This document shows, in pieces, positions 8,847 through 17,140 of a stretch of 64,000 bases of DNA. A program made the translations under genes and the position numbers. The notes beneath the pieces are model-generated. The model was not told the origin of the DNA, made no database searches, and saw nothing but the letters and a program-made list of their open reading frames with translations. Numbering within the stretch: the stretch's first letter is position 1; every line of letters starts with the position of its first letter. Origin of the DNA: [Clostridium] scindens (lineage in GTDB: Bacteria; Bacillota; Clostridia; Lachnospirales; Lachnospiraceae); NCBI RefSeq assembly GCF_019597925.1, contig NZ_CP080442.1:2336001-2400000 (forward strand), read 5' to 3'.

Positions 8847-9827
8847 CTACAGCATGTATCTGCTCTTGAATATATTGATCAGTTCCTCATAATGTTCAAA
8901 ACTTCTGGGCACCGCGATGCTTCTTTTAAAGGTGCTCCCATCCTCTCTTGCAAGTTCGCAGAATATGCGTACTGTCCTACTTCCTTCCCGGATCTTCGAT
9001 ACGTTTACGATCGGGAATCCATATGGGTGAATCTGTCCCCTTTCCATAATGCGTTCCATGACATGATGGCTTTCAATCTCCTTGATCATCTTTGCGTCCT
9101 GCCTGTTATTGATCAGATACGAAGCCGTGCCGGCTACGCTTGAGGTCCCCGTAATCTGGATCCTTGCATGTCTTTGAAATGCCGGATTATGATAATCAAA
9201 GAAATAGATTCTCCCATCTTTTCCTCTGGCAAACGTCATCATCATTCCGGCTGTGACGCGTCCAATATTCATTGCTCCCGCCACCATAAGCACGGTAATA
9301 AGGAGTACCATAACGAGATACAGCATCTTTCTGGACTCCGGAGCCAGAACATTCATTCCAAGCCAGACACACAGCGCCACTAGCGCGATCCCTGACAGGA
9401 TCATGCCAAAAAAGTAGAGGTTCCGGTAGCGGGAAAAAAGCCGCTCCAATGCGATGTCTTTTTTATACTTCCATATATAGATTCCCTGGGCCGGGACATA
9501 GGCGTTTTCATATGCCTGCTGCTCTGAAACCATATCCTCCTCCGGCCTGCCAGACTTTTCCTGCCTTTTTAGCCTCTCCTGTTCCTTTCGCCTTTCCTGT
9601 TCTGTAAAGCCTAGTTTTTCTTCTGCGACGGCTTTTCGAATCCGGCGTATTCCCGACGTCAGGCAGGCTACAGCCGGAACCGCGAATAGAAGGATCTCGA
9701 TCAGCCATACTGTGCTATCTCCTCCCCAAGTCATTGTGTCTTTTACCGCCATCCGGATCGTCAGAAGCGCCAGAACCGCAAGTAGCGCGCCGATAGCAGT
9801 CAAGATTACGCCGCCAAATTTTTTCAT
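8847..9827 (-). CDS. Unrecognised membrane protein with four hydrophobic segments
   Basis: The 326 residues contain two N-terminal helices (about 5-27 and 40-60), a long charged helical stretch rich in Glu, Arg, Lys and Gln (about 70-105, possible coiled coil), two more helices (about 138-160 and 168-190), then a soluble C-terminal domain of about 130 residues. That domain has RIYFFDYHNPAFQRHARIQ and ends in RSFEHYEELINIFKSRY. The pattern resembles Lachnospiraceae proteins annotated only as hypothetical, and I assign no function. AGGAAGAGT stands before ATG 9827. It follows a region with the tRNA-Thr gene and its terminator and precedes the MATE gene by 36 bp. Confidence 0.75.
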   Translation of the reverse strand: MKKFGGVILTAIGALLAVLALLTIRMAVKDTMTWGGDSTVWLIEILLFAVPAVACLTSGIRRIRKAVAEEKLGFTEQERRKEQERLKRQEKSGRPEEDMVSEQQAYENAYVPAQGIYIWKYKKDIALERLFSRYRNLYFFGMILSGIALVALCVWLGMNVLAPESRKMLYLVMVLLITVLMVAGAMNIGRVTAGMMMTFARGKDGRIYFFDYHNPAFQRHARIQITGTSSVAGTASYLINNRQDAKMIKEIESHHVMERIMERGQIHPYGFPIVNVSKIREGSRTVRIFCELAREDGSTFKRSIAVPRSFEHYEELINIFKSRYML

Positions 9828-9880
9828 ACTCTTCCTCCTTCGTAACTATATTATTGTATGCTTCCGCCTCTTTTGACGCA

Positions 9881-9928
9881 AAAAAAGACTTTCAGAAGAT
9901 GTAATCTCCTGCAAGCCTCTGAATATCA
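9881..9928 (-). terminator. Probable terminator of the tRNA-Thr transcript
   Basis: On the minus strand an imperfect stem (GATATTCAGAGG against CTTCTGAAAGTC) is followed by T7. It begins at the 3' end of the tRNA. Confidence 0.6.
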
Positions 9929-10001
9929 AGCTGCCGAGCGGAATCGAACCGCCGACCTCCGCCTTACCAAGGCGACGCTCTACCGACTGAGCCACGGCAG
10001 C
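9929..10001 (-). tRNA. tRNA-Thr (anticodon GGT)
   Basis: The minus strand folds into a full cloverleaf of 73 nt. The acceptor pairs GCTGCCG with CGGCAGC, the D arm contains GGCTCAGTCGGTAGAGC, the anticodon loop CTTGGTAA gives GGT, and the T arm holds GGTTCGATTCC. The discriminator is U and CCA is not encoded. Confidence 0.96.
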
Positions 10002-10027
10002 ATGCATATGTGATATGCAACGTTAAT

Positions 10028-10057
10028 AATATACAATATATTGGGTAGATTTGTCAA
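10028..10057 (-). promoter_or_regulatory. Sigma-A type promoter of tRNA-Thr
   Basis: On the minus strand TTGACA (10057-10052), an 18-bp spacer and TATATT (10033-10028) stand about 30 bp before the tRNA 5' end at 10001. Confidence 0.65.
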
Positions 10058-10082
10058 TATCCTTTCGACGATTTTCCAACTT

Positions 10083-10694
10083 TTATTTTTCCAGTTCCTT
10101 TTCCAGTATCTTTTCCGTCTTGTTCTTAATCCGCTGGAGCGCATTGTCAATCGTCTTGGGGCTCTTGTCCAGGAGTTTTGCAATTGTCTTATAATCGGTA
10201 CCCAGAAGATGCAGGTACAGCACCCGGTTCTCCAGGGCGCTTAAGTTCTCTTCCAGCTTGCTTTCCAGCAGCATGGCATATTCCCTGCTGACCAGCAGTT
10301 CCTCCGGGTTGCTCTCGCCTCCTGCTTCCATGGTCTCAATCAAGGATACCTTCTCATCATTCTTCTCATAGAAAGAGACATAAGTGTTCAAAGGACTGTG
10401 CTTTTTCCGCTTGGATGCCTCGATAGCCGAATACATCTGACGGGTAATGCAGAGTTTGGCAAAACTGTAAAATGACGTCTCCTGCCGTACATCATAATCC
10501 TGCACAGCCTTAAACAGGCCGATCATGCCCTCCTGGATCAGGTCGTCATTCTCTCCGCCCAGCAGATACATGGCGTTCGCTTCTTTCCGTACCAGGTTCT
10601 TATATTTTTCCATGACATAGTCGATCACGGTCTTATCACCGTCACGGAGCCTGCAGATCAGCTGCTCGTCCGTCATCTGCTCGAATTTAGCCAT
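10083..10694 (-). CDS. sigH: RNA polymerase sigma factor SigH (sporulation/stationary phase)
   Basis: The 203-residue sigma-70 family protein has region 2 at about residues 20-95 (EKYKNLVRKEANAMYLLGGENDDLIQEGMIGLFKAVQDYD) with the -10 recognition stretch SFYSFAKLCITRQMYSAIEASKRKKHSPLNTYVS. Region 4 lies at about 150-195 (ALENRVLYLHLLGTDYKTIAKLLDKSPKTIDNALQRIKNK). This is the Spo0H/SigH pattern, and the position after rlmB matches the conserved Firmicutes order. The frame is open to 10781, but ATG 10694 has GGAAAGAGAGGATAAGT and begins the conserved MAKFEQMTDEQL. The usual yacP gene between rlmB and sigH is absent. In spore formers SigH directs early sporulation genes, which supports a sporulating host. 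Confidence 0.9.
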   Translation of the reverse strand: MAKFEQMTDEQLICRLRDGDKTVIDYVMEKYKNLVRKEANAMYLLGGENDDLIQEGMIGLFKAVQDYDVRQETSFYSFAKLCITRQMYSAIEASKRKKHSPLNTYVSFYEKNDEKVSLIETMEAGGESNPEELLVSREYAMLLESKLEENLSALENRVLYLHLLGTDYKTIAKLLDKSPKTIDNALQRIKNKTEKILEKELEK

Positions 10695-10722
10695 ACTTAT
10701 CCTCTCTTTCCAGCCAGGATCC

Positions 10723-11475
10723 CTACTTTCTTCTCTGTCTGACGATTTCATAAGCCAGTACGCCTGCCGCCACCGATGCATTCAGGGAATCGATGTCCCC
10801 ATTCATCGGAATCCGGGCGGTAAAGTCGCAGGTCTCCTTTACCAGGCGGCTGACGCCCTCGCCCTCATTGCCTATTACCAGGCCGATGGGGCCGGTCAGG
10901 TTCAAATCGTACATTTCCTCCCCGCCCATATCCGCGCAGACAAACCATAGTCCCTTTTCCTTCAGGGATTCCATCGTCTTGGCCAGATTGGTCACCTTGG
11001 CCACCGGCGTATAGTTAAGCGCGCCTGCGCTTGTCTTTGCCACCGTGGCTGTAAGCCCGACCGCGCGGCGCTTCGGAATGATGACTCCATGGGCGCCTGC
11101 CAGATTAGCCGTACGGATGATAGCGCCCAGATTATGCGGGTCCTCGATATTGTCCAGCAGGATCAGGAACGGATCCTCCCCCTTGCTTTCGGCTAATCTA
11201 AGCATATCCTCCACGTCCGCGTACTCGTAGGCCGCCGCATAGGCGATAACTCCCTGATGTCTTCCCGTCTCGGATATCTGGGACAGCCTTTCTTTGGTGA
11301 CGAACTGAAGAATGGTATCATGCTTTTTGGCCTCCCGGACAATCGTCCTGATCGGCCCGTCCTGGCATCCATCCAGCACGAAGAGCTTGTCAATGGGCTT
11401 GCCGGAGCGGAATGCCTCCAAAACCGCATTGCGCCCTTCTATGATATTTTCATTTATTTGCTTTTCTTCTTTCAT
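10723..11475 (-). CDS. rlmB: 23S rRNA (guanosine-2'-O-)-methyltransferase RlmB, TrmH/SPOUT family
   Basis: The 250-residue SPOUT enzyme should methylate the ribose of a 23S rRNA guanosine (G2251 in E. coli numbering) using SAM. An L30e-like RNA-binding domain covers about residues 8-85 (IIEGRNAVLEAFRSGKPIDKLFV). The knotted catalytic domain follows with motif 1 (LDNIEDPHNLGAIIRTANLAGA), motif 2 (IGLVIGNEGEGVSRLVKETCD) and motif 3 (IPMNGDIDSLNASVAAGVLAYE). It starts 12 bp after mrnC and ends 28 bp before sigH, so it belongs to the cysE-cysS-mrnC-rlmB-sigH run. Confidence 0.93.
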   Translation of the reverse strand: MKEEKQINENIIEGRNAVLEAFRSGKPIDKLFVLDGCQDGPIRTIVREAKKHDTILQFVTKERLSQISETGRHQGVIAYAAAYEYADVEDMLRLAESKGEDPFLILLDNIEDPHNLGAIIRTANLAGAHGVIIPKRRAVGLTATVAKTSAGALNYTPVAKVTNLAKTMESLKEKGLWFVCADMGGEEMYDLNLTGPIGLVIGNEGEGVSRLVKETCDFTARIPMNGDIDSLNASVAAGVLAYEIVRQRRK

Positions 11476-11487
11476 TCTCAGAACTCC

Positions 11488-11934
11488 TTATATACATTCA
11501 TCCATGCTCTCTAATCCTATTTTAACCAGTTCCAGCATTCTTTTCCACTCTTTTTTCAAATATAGGTAACCCATCAACGCCTCAAAGCCGGTAGCCCTCC
11601 GGTAATCAGTGATGGACTGGTTCTTAGCCGGCGACACGCTCTTGGCATTTCTTCCCCTTTTAAAGACCGCATGCTCCTCCTCCGTCAGATGCTCCTGAAT
11701 GGCGCGCATCATCTTAGACTGGGCGGATGCCTGAACCCTCATGCTGGTCTCCTTATGAAGTTTCTGGACCTGCCGGTTGCCTTCATTGACTACCAGCGAC
11801 TTGATGATCAGGTCATAGATGCTATCCCCGATATACGCTAAAGTAAGAGGTGAATATTCCTTAATATCCACCTCTTTCATCTGGAACAGTTCCTGCATAT
11901 AAGTGTCAAACTCCCACTTTACGCTTTTTTCCAT
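11488..11934 (-). CDS. mrnC: Mini-ribonuclease III (MrnC)
   Basis: The 148-residue protein consists only of an RNase III catalytic domain, without the double-stranded RNA-binding domain of full RNase III. PLTLAYIGDSIYDLIIKS holds the metal-binding Asp/Glu region, and ATGFEALMGYLYL holds the second signature (EALMGYLY). Mini-III matures the ends of 23S rRNA precursors in Firmicutes. The start at 11934 lies inside the last codons of cysS (16-nt overlap), so translation is probably coupled. The placement between cysS and rlmB is the standard Firmicutes arrangement. Confidence 0.93.
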   Translation of the reverse strand: MEKSVKWEFDTYMQELFQMKEVDIKEYSPLTLAYIGDSIYDLIIKSLVVNEGNRQVQKLHKETSMRVQASAQSKMMRAIQEHLTEEEHAVFKRGRNAKSVSPAKNQSITDYRRATGFEALMGYLYLKKEWKRMLELVKIGLESMDECI

Positions 11935-13325
11935 TTTACCCCTTCTCTTGTGTCTTCCAGCACAATGCCTTTTGCCAGCAGTTCATCCCGGATCGCGTCT
12001 GCCCTTACAAAATCTTTTGCCTTGCGGGCTGCCTGACGCTCTTCGATCATCTTCTCGATATCCTCGGCCAGCATCTCTTCCTTCTTATCCACGATCAATC
12101 CCAGCACGTCCGTCAGCTTCACCAGAAGATCGAAGAGGTTCTGAAGGAACTCCTTGGACTTATCGGCATCCGCCGTCGTATTGATATATTTTACCAGGTC
12201 GAACACGGACGCGATGGCATCTGCCGTGTTAAAATCATCATCCATTGCCCGTTCAAATTCCTGCACATATTCCGACGTCTTCGCAAATGCCGCTTCTTCT
12301 TCCTGCGTCATAGACTCCGACTTGGCATTTCCAAGCAGGAACTTCAGGTTGTCAGCAGCATTGACGATCCGCTCCAGTCCGCTCTTGGAAGCTTCCATCA
12401 GATCCGCGCTGAAATTCAGCGGGCTTCTGTAGTGGGCGCTCAGCATGAAGAATCTCAGGATCTGAAGATCATACTGCTGGCTGATCTCCCGCACGGTGCG
12501 GAAGTTGCCCAGTGATTTGCTCATCTTGCGGTTGTCTATATTCAGGAATGCGTTGTGCATCCAGTATTTTGCGAATTCCTTGCCATTAGCAGCCTCGCTC
12601 TGGGCGATCTCGTTTTCATGGTGAGGGAATACCAGATCTTCCCCGCCTGCGTGGATATCAATCTGCTCGCCAAGATATTTCTTGGACATCTCCGAGCACT
12701 CGATGTGCCATCCCGGACGGCCATCGCTCCATGGAGACTCCCATGCAGGCTCCCCTTCCTTCTTTGGCTTCCACAAAACGAAGTCCAATGGATCTTCTTT
12801 TTCATCCTCGCCTGTTACCAGAAGGGAACGCTCTCCGGAACGCAGGTCATCCAGATTCTTGTGGGACAGTTTGCCATATTCTTCAAATTTCCTGGTGCGA
12901 TAGTATACGGTGCCGTTCTTCTCATAAGCATATCCTTTGTCAATCAGGGTCTGGATCATGTCAACCATGCCGCAGATCTCTTCCGTAGCCAGAGGATTCT
13001 TGGTGGCCGGCTTAATATTCATGCCATCCATATCCTTCTTGCATTCCGCAATATAACGCTTGGAAATCTCGTCGGAAGATACCCCTTCTTCAATCGCCCT
13101 TTTGATAATCTTGTCATCGACATCCGTAAAGTTGGAAACATAATTCACATCGTAGCCTTTGTATTCAAAATATCTCCTCACCGTATCAAATACGATCATA
13201 GGCCTTGCATTTCCGATGTGGATGAAGTTATATACGGTAGGCCCGCATACATACATCTTTACCTTTCCTTCCTCCAAAGGCACGAATTCTTCCTTCTGCT
13301 TGGACAGCGTGTTATACAGCTTCAT
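11919..13325 (-). CDS. cysS: Cysteinyl-tRNA synthetase
   Basis: The 468-residue class I enzyme charges tRNA-Cys. CGPTVYNFIHIGNARP near residue 28 carries the HIGH motif and the first zinc Cys, WHIECSEMS the second zinc Cys, and HAGGEDLVFPHHENEIAQSEA the zinc His/Glu region. KMSKSLGNF is a perfect KMSKS motif. The C-terminal 170 residues are the helical DALR-type domain. The start at 13325 overlaps the end of cysE by 14 nt and the gene overlaps mrnC by 16 nt, so cysE, cysS and mrnC are tightly coupled. The whole run lies under the cysteine T-box at 14072-14337. Confidence 0.97.
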   Translation of the reverse strand: MKLYNTLSKQKEEFVPLEEGKVKMYVCGPTVYNFIHIGNARPMIVFDTVRRYFEYKGYDVNYVSNFTDVDDKIIKRAIEEGVSSDEISKRYIAECKKDMDGMNIKPATKNPLATEEICGMVDMIQTLIDKGYAYEKNGTVYYRTRKFEEYGKLSHKNLDDLRSGERSLLVTGEDEKEDPLDFVLWKPKKEGEPAWESPWSDGRPGWHIECSEMSKKYLGEQIDIHAGGEDLVFPHHENEIAQSEAANGKEFAKYWMHNAFLNIDNRKMSKSLGNFRTVREISQQYDLQILRFFMLSAHYRSPLNFSADLMEASKSGLERIVNAADNLKFLLGNAKSESMTQEEEAAFAKTSEYVQEFERAMDDDFNTADAIASVFDLVKYINTTADADKSKEFLQNLFDLLVKLTDVLGLIVDKKEEMLAEDIEKMIEERQAARKAKDFVRADAIRDELLAKGIVLEDTREGVKWKKA

Positions 13326-14025
13326 ATCTACTTTCTTCCTCCTTGTCTAATACTTCTATATTTTCCTCTTTCATGCACTTCATACGTCTTTCCATCTCCT
13401 GAAGCCTGGTGTGCAGCCTGAGATTGTCTGCCTGCAGTTCCCGGATGTCATTGCTGATCGGGTCCGGAAGATGGATCTGATCCATGTCAAGCCTTGGGAT
13501 CTTCTGATCACCCATCTTCACGATTCTTCCCGGGACTCCCACCACCGTGCAGTTGGGCGGAACCTCTTTGAGCACGACGCTTCCTGCGCCGATCTTCGAA
13601 TTTTCCCCAATGGTAAAGGATCCCAGGACTTTGGCTCCCGCGCTTACCATTACATTGTCCTTAAGAGTCGGGTGGCGCTTCCCCTGTTCCTTTCCCGTTC
13701 CACCAAGGGTGACGCCCTGGTACAAGGTGACATTGTCCCCTAGTTCTGCGGTCTCGCCGATGATCACGCCGCTTCCGTGGTCGATAAAAAGGCCTCTTCC
13801 GATGGTCGCGCCCGGATGGATCTCAATTCCGGTCTTCCTCACCGCCCGCTGGGACACCCAGCGCGCCAGGAAATAATGCTTTTTCAAATACAACTTGTGA
13901 GCCACCCTGTAACGCAGGATAGCCTTGAAGCTGGGATACAGGAACACTTCCATATTCGACTTGATGGCCGGATCCCGTTCCCGGATCACCTGAATCTCTT
14001 CCTTGATGTAGGATATCATGCCCAT
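13312..14025 (-). CDS. cysE: Serine O-acetyltransferase
   Basis: The 237-residue enzyme makes O-acetylserine from serine and acetyl-CoA, the first step of cysteine synthesis. A helical N-terminal domain (about 1-65) precedes a left-handed beta-helix of hexapeptide repeats from HPGATIGRGLFIDHGSGVIIGETAELGDNV onward, with the catalytic His and Asp in that segment. VTLGGTGKEQGKRHPTLKDNV matches the CoA loop. The last 60 residues form a charged helical tail (RLHTRLQEMERRMKCMKEEN) that the short Gram-positive form often has. AGGAGAGGATTTT precedes ATG 14025. It is the first gene after the T-box, so transcription should rise when tRNA-Cys is uncharged. Confidence 0.94.
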   Translation of the reverse strand: MGMISYIKEEIQVIRERDPAIKSNMEVFLYPSFKAILRYRVAHKLYLKKHYFLARWVSQRAVRKTGIEIHPGATIGRGLFIDHGSGVIIGETAELGDNVTLYQGVTLGGTGKEQGKRHPTLKDNVMVSAGAKVLGSFTIGENSKIGAGSVVLKEVPPNCTVVGVPGRIVKMGDQKIPRLDMDQIHLPDPISNDIRELQADNLRLHTRLQEMERRMKCMKEENIEVLDKEEESRYEAV

Positions 14026-14071
14026 AAAATCCTCTCCTTCTAATCATAGGGAACTTTGTCCCCCATTGCAT

Positions 14072-14337
14072 AAAAAAACTCCGTCTCTTTTGCAAGAGAC
14101 GGAGTATATCCGCGGTTCCACTCTTATAGAGGACATCCGTGCACAAAATATCCTCCACCTTGGTACACGTAACGTGTGTAATCCCGTACCTGGCTACTTG
14201 CCGCATGCGTTCGCCAAATCGACTCCCGGATGCACTTCACAGATACTTCCCTTAAAACTGCTTTCAGCCGGTGACAGTTTCTCTCTTTCAGTTCCATAGC
14301 CTGCTACTCTTTCCGTTCAGCGTCTTTTTTCTGTATA
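14072..14337 (-). promoter_or_regulatory. T-box riboswitch, cysteine-responsive, controlling cysE-cysS
   Basis: The leader runs from about 14337 down to 14072 on the minus strand. The T-box core AGAGTGGAACCGCG is at 14124-14111. A terminator stem (CTCCGTCTCTT / AAGAGACGGAG followed by T7) covers about 14105-14072. In the likely specifier loop the sequence GAAGTGCATCC at 14240-14228 presents UGC, a Cys codon (14234-14232), followed by A, as is usual. Uncharged tRNA-Cys should stabilise the antiterminator and let cysE be read. The T-box core and terminator are plain in the sequence; the specifier position is my inference from loop context and downstream genes. Confidence 0.92.
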
Positions 14338-14343
14338 GGATAT

Positions 14344-14372
14344 ATAATATGTGAAAATGTATTATTTGTCAA
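14344..14372 (-). promoter_or_regulatory. Sigma-A promoter of the T-box/cysE operon
   Basis: On the minus strand TTGACA (14372-14367), a 17-bp spacer and TATTAT (14349-14344) form a near-consensus promoter that places the transcript start near 14337. Confidence 0.8.
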
Positions 14373-14408
14373 CACAATTTTCTCAAGACGCGTTTCCTCT
14401 ATCTTTTT

Positions 14409-15344
14409 CTATGCTTTGTAGTCGCTTCCCAGCACATTCCTGATCTTATGCTCAACCAGTTCCTTCACATTGGCCCTTCCGACTTTCAGATATTCTCTTG
14501 GGTCAAATGCTGCTGGCTTCTGCGCAAGCACCTGGCGGACGCCTGCGGTCATAGCAAGCCTTAAGTCGGAGTCGATGTTGATCTTGCAGACGGCAGACTT
14601 GGCAGCGCGGCGCAGCATATCTTCCGGGATTCCGATAGCATCTGCCAGTTCTCCCCCATTTTCCTGAATAATCTTAACGCATTCCTGAGAGACGCTGGAT
14701 GCTCCATGAAGCACGATTGGGAAATCTGGAATCTTGCGGCTAATCTCCTCCAGGATATCAAAGCGCAGCTGCGGCTTCTGTCCTGGCTTGAATTTAAATG
14801 CGCCATGGCTGGTTCCGATCGCGATGGCCAAAGAATCCACGCCCGTACGCTCCACGAACTCCTGCACTTCGTCCGGATGCGTGTACATGGCGTCTGACGC
14901 ATCCACCTTTACATCGTCTTCCACGCCTGCCAGTTTCCCCAGCTCGCCCTCTACCACGACGCCTTTTTCATGGGCGTATTCCACTACCTGCCTGGTAATC
15001 TCTACGTTTTTCTCGAAGTCGTACTGGGAGCCGTCAATCATAACTGAGGTAAACCCGCCATCAATACAAGCCTTGCATGTCTCAAAATCCGGGCCGTGAT
15101 CCAGGTGCAGCACCATCGGTATATCATGTTCCATTAAGGCCGCCTCTACCAGCTTGACCAGATAAGTATGGTTGGCATATGCGCGCGCGCCTTTTGATAC
15201 CTGGAGGATGACCGGAGAACGAAGTTCTCCCGCTGCCTCTGTGATTCCCTGCACGATTTCCATGTTATTGACGTTGAAGGCGCCGATCGCGTAGCCTCCT
15301 TCGTAAGCCTTCTGAAACATTTCCTTGGTTGTTACTAATCCCAT
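14409..15344 (-). CDS. fba: Class II fructose-1,6-bisphosphate aldolase
   Basis: The 311-residue metal-dependent aldolase cleaves fructose-1,6-bisphosphate, or a related ketose-bisphosphate, into two trioses. AIGAFNVNNMEIVQGI is the N-terminal strand, HLDHGPDFETCKACIDGGFTSVMIDGS contains the metal His and the catalytic Asp, and VVEGELGKLAGVEDD and IVLHGASSVS add the remaining ligands and phosphate site. ATG 15344 is preceded by AAAAGGAGAATGAATT. It lies 25 bp after pfk and forms rpiB-pfk-fba. It may be the housekeeping aldolase or one specific for the neighbouring sugar pathway; tagatose-bisphosphate aldolases look very similar. Confidence 0.92.
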   Translation of the reverse strand: MGLVTTKEMFQKAYEGGYAIGAFNVNNMEIVQGITEAAGELRSPVILQVSKGARAYANHTYLVKLVEAALMEHDIPMVLHLDHGPDFETCKACIDGGFTSVMIDGSQYDFEKNVEITRQVVEYAHEKGVVVEGELGKLAGVEDDVKVDASDAMYTHPDEVQEFVERTGVDSLAIAIGTSHGAFKFKPGQKPQLRFDILEEISRKIPDFPIVLHGASSVSQECVKIIQENGGELADAIGIPEDMLRRAAKSAVCKINIDSDLRLAMTAGVRQVLAQKPAAFDPREYLKVGRANVKELVEHKIRNVLGSDYKA

Positions 15345-15369
15345 AATTCATTCTCCTTTTTCTCGAAAT

Positions 15370-16599
15370 CTATGATCTGCGGCAGACGAAGAGCGGTAGC
15401 CCGTCTTCATCCTCTGTTGCCTGTACGTTTCCTTTTACCAGCGGCCTTGCATACTCCTGGAACTCCTGGCTAAGGTCAGAGCCGTCTTGCGTGATCCACG
15501 CAAGAGGCACAGTCTTTTCTTTGTTACAGATATCATCCACATCTTCCAGCCCGCAGTCGATGCGATAAGGCGCATTTGCCGCGCGCACGAAAGATATCAT
15601 CTTGCCTGTCTCCCCTTTTAATGCCGCGCGTACGCCATATCTTCCCGCCATGACCGCCTCCTGGCGATCCGTGTCTGACATCATGGACACAGAGCAGCGC
15701 TGGCTGACATTCAGTTCTACGGATCTGGCTTTTACGCCAAGCCTTCCCCTTACCAGACGCTCCAGATATTTGCCGCAGCCGGCCAGCATCTTATGTCCAA
15801 AACTGTCCGTGCCTGCCTCGCTGTCGTATTCGCAGATAAACACGCCTTCCTGATCCCGGATGCCTTCTGATACGCAGACTACCACGGCTTTCGAAACCTC
15901 AAAGCATGCTTTTAAGCGCTCCAGGAATGCCTCCTGATCAAAAGCAACTTCCGGAAGATAGATCAAAAGAGGATTGTCTCCTTCATACTTTCTTGCCAGT
16001 ACTGCGGCAGCCGTCAGCCAGCCTGCGTGACGCCCCATGATCTCCACAATCGTCACGGACTTCGTCTCATATACGCTGGCATCCGTGGCAATCTCCCGAA
16101 CGGTAGAAGCTACATATTTCGCAGCGCTCCCAAATCCCGGCGTATGGTCTGTAAGCACAAGATCGTTGTCTATAGTCTTGGGTTCGCCGAGAATGGCTAT
16201 GCTGCTTCCTATCTTCTTTCCATATCGGGATAACTTGCTTACCGTGTCCATGGAATCATTTCCTCCTATATACAGGATATATCCGATTCCTAGTTCTTCA
16301 AACTTTTCAAATAATTTCTGATACACCGGATCTTCCAGATCCTCCGGCAGCTTATAGCGGCAGGAGCCTAAGTAAGCGCCCGGGGTTGTCAGAAGCCCGT
16401 CTAAGCGTTCCCCTGGCAGTTCTTTTTCAAAATCCAGTACCTTTCCTTCCAGGAATCCTTCAATTCCATTCACCATTCCATAGATTCCCGCAATCTCATC
16501 CCTATGGCATCGCGCCTGCGCAACCACGCCGTACAGGCTGCTGTTGATGACAGCGGTAGGGCCTCCGGACTGCCCTGCCAGTAATCCTTTTTTTCTCAT
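15370..16599 (-). CDS. 6-phosphofructokinase, signature of the pyrophosphate-dependent type
   Basis: This protein of 409 residues (from ATG 16599) phosphorylates fructose-6-phosphate. LLAGQSGGPTAVINSS is the N-terminal phosphate-binding turn. At the two positions that separate the classes it reads GGNDSM (Asp rather than the Gly of ATP enzymes) and PKTIDNDL (Lys rather than Gly). This is the PPi-dependent combination and suggests a reversible, PPi-using enzyme. IMGRHAGWLTA is the substrate-binding segment. Of two in-frame ATGs, 16605 sits too close to the GTAGGAA ribosome site, whereas 16599 has 8-nt spacing. rpiB is 9 bp upstream and fba 25 bp downstream. Confidence 0.85.
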   Translation of the reverse strand: MRKKGLLAGQSGGPTAVINSSLYGVVAQARCHRDEIAGIYGMVNGIEGFLEGKVLDFEKELPGERLDGLLTTPGAYLGSCRYKLPEDLEDPVYQKLFEKFEELGIGYILYIGGNDSMDTVSKLSRYGKKIGSSIAILGEPKTIDNDLVLTDHTPGFGSAAKYVASTVREIATDASVYETKSVTIVEIMGRHAGWLTAAAVLARKYEGDNPLLIYLPEVAFDQEAFLERLKACFEVSKAVVVCVSEGIRDQEGVFICEYDSEAGTDSFGHKMLAGCGKYLERLVRGRLGVKARSVELNVSQRCSVSMMSDTDRQEAVMAGRYGVRAALKGETGKMISFVRAANAPYRIDCGLEDVDDICNKEKTVPLAWITQDGSDLSQEFQEYARPLVKGNVQATEDEDGLPLFVCRRS

Positions 16600-16608
16600 G
16601 ATCATTTC

Positions 16609-17037
16609 CTACCCTTCTATCAATTCAATCCTTCTCCTGTGCCGTTCATCCCCCGAAAAATCCGTATGGAGGAATGTATCGGCGATCTTTACCGCCAGCC
16701 CTGGTCCCACCACGCGTGCTCCGAGAGCAAGTATATTGGCATCATTATGCTCTCTTGTTGCCTGTGCGCTGAAACAGTCTGCGCAAAGCGCCGCACGGAT
16801 TCCCGCAATCCGGTTGGCCGCGATGGAAATCCCGATTCCAGTGCCGCAGATCAGGATTCCTTTTTCACATGCTCCATCCTTCACCGCTTCCGCCACTTTT
16901 CTCGCATACACTGGATAATCAACGGATTCCCGGCTATAACAGCCATAATCCGTATATTCTATATTCTGTTCTTCAAGATAACGGAGAATCTCCTGCTTCA
17001 GGTCATATCCGCCGTGATCGCATCCGACTGCTATCAT
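16609..17037 (-). CDS. rpiB: Ribose-5-phosphate isomerase B family protein (RpiB/LacAB)
   Basis: The 142-residue protein has the RpiB fold. MIAVGCDHGGYDLK is the substrate loop, ILICGTGIGISIAANR carries the catalytic Cys and the anion hole, and REHNDANILALGARVVG is the C-terminal signature. The usual reaction is ribose-5-P to ribulose-5-P, but relatives isomerise allose-6-P, galactose-6-P, erythrulose phosphates or sulfoerythrose. It begins the rpiB-pfk-fba run and lies just past the terminator that ends the FadR gene. That position next to a split transketolase makes a pentose or tetrose role for the whole cluster plausible. Confidence 0.9.
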   Translation of the reverse strand: MIAVGCDHGGYDLKQEILRYLEEQNIEYTDYGCYSRESVDYPVYARKVAEAVKDGACEKGILICGTGIGISIAANRIAGIRAALCADCFSAQATREHNDANILALGARVVGPGLAVKIADTFLHTDFSGDERHRRRIELIEG

Positions 17038-17059
17038 AATTTACACCTCGTTTTCCATT

Positions 17060-17103
17060 TAAAAAAGGACTGCCGCAGAATTCTATTCTTTCGCAGCAGT
17101 CCT
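17060..17103 (-). terminator. Terminator downstream of the FadR-type gene
   Basis: AGGACTGC (17066-17073) pairs with GCAGTCCT (17096-17103), and on the minus strand the stem is followed by T6. It separates the FadR gene from rpiB, although readthrough or a promoter inside it would be needed to express rpiB. Confidence 0.85.
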
Positions 17104-17140
17104 GCCAATCAACAACAGGCTGTATGAGAAGCGTAGCGAT

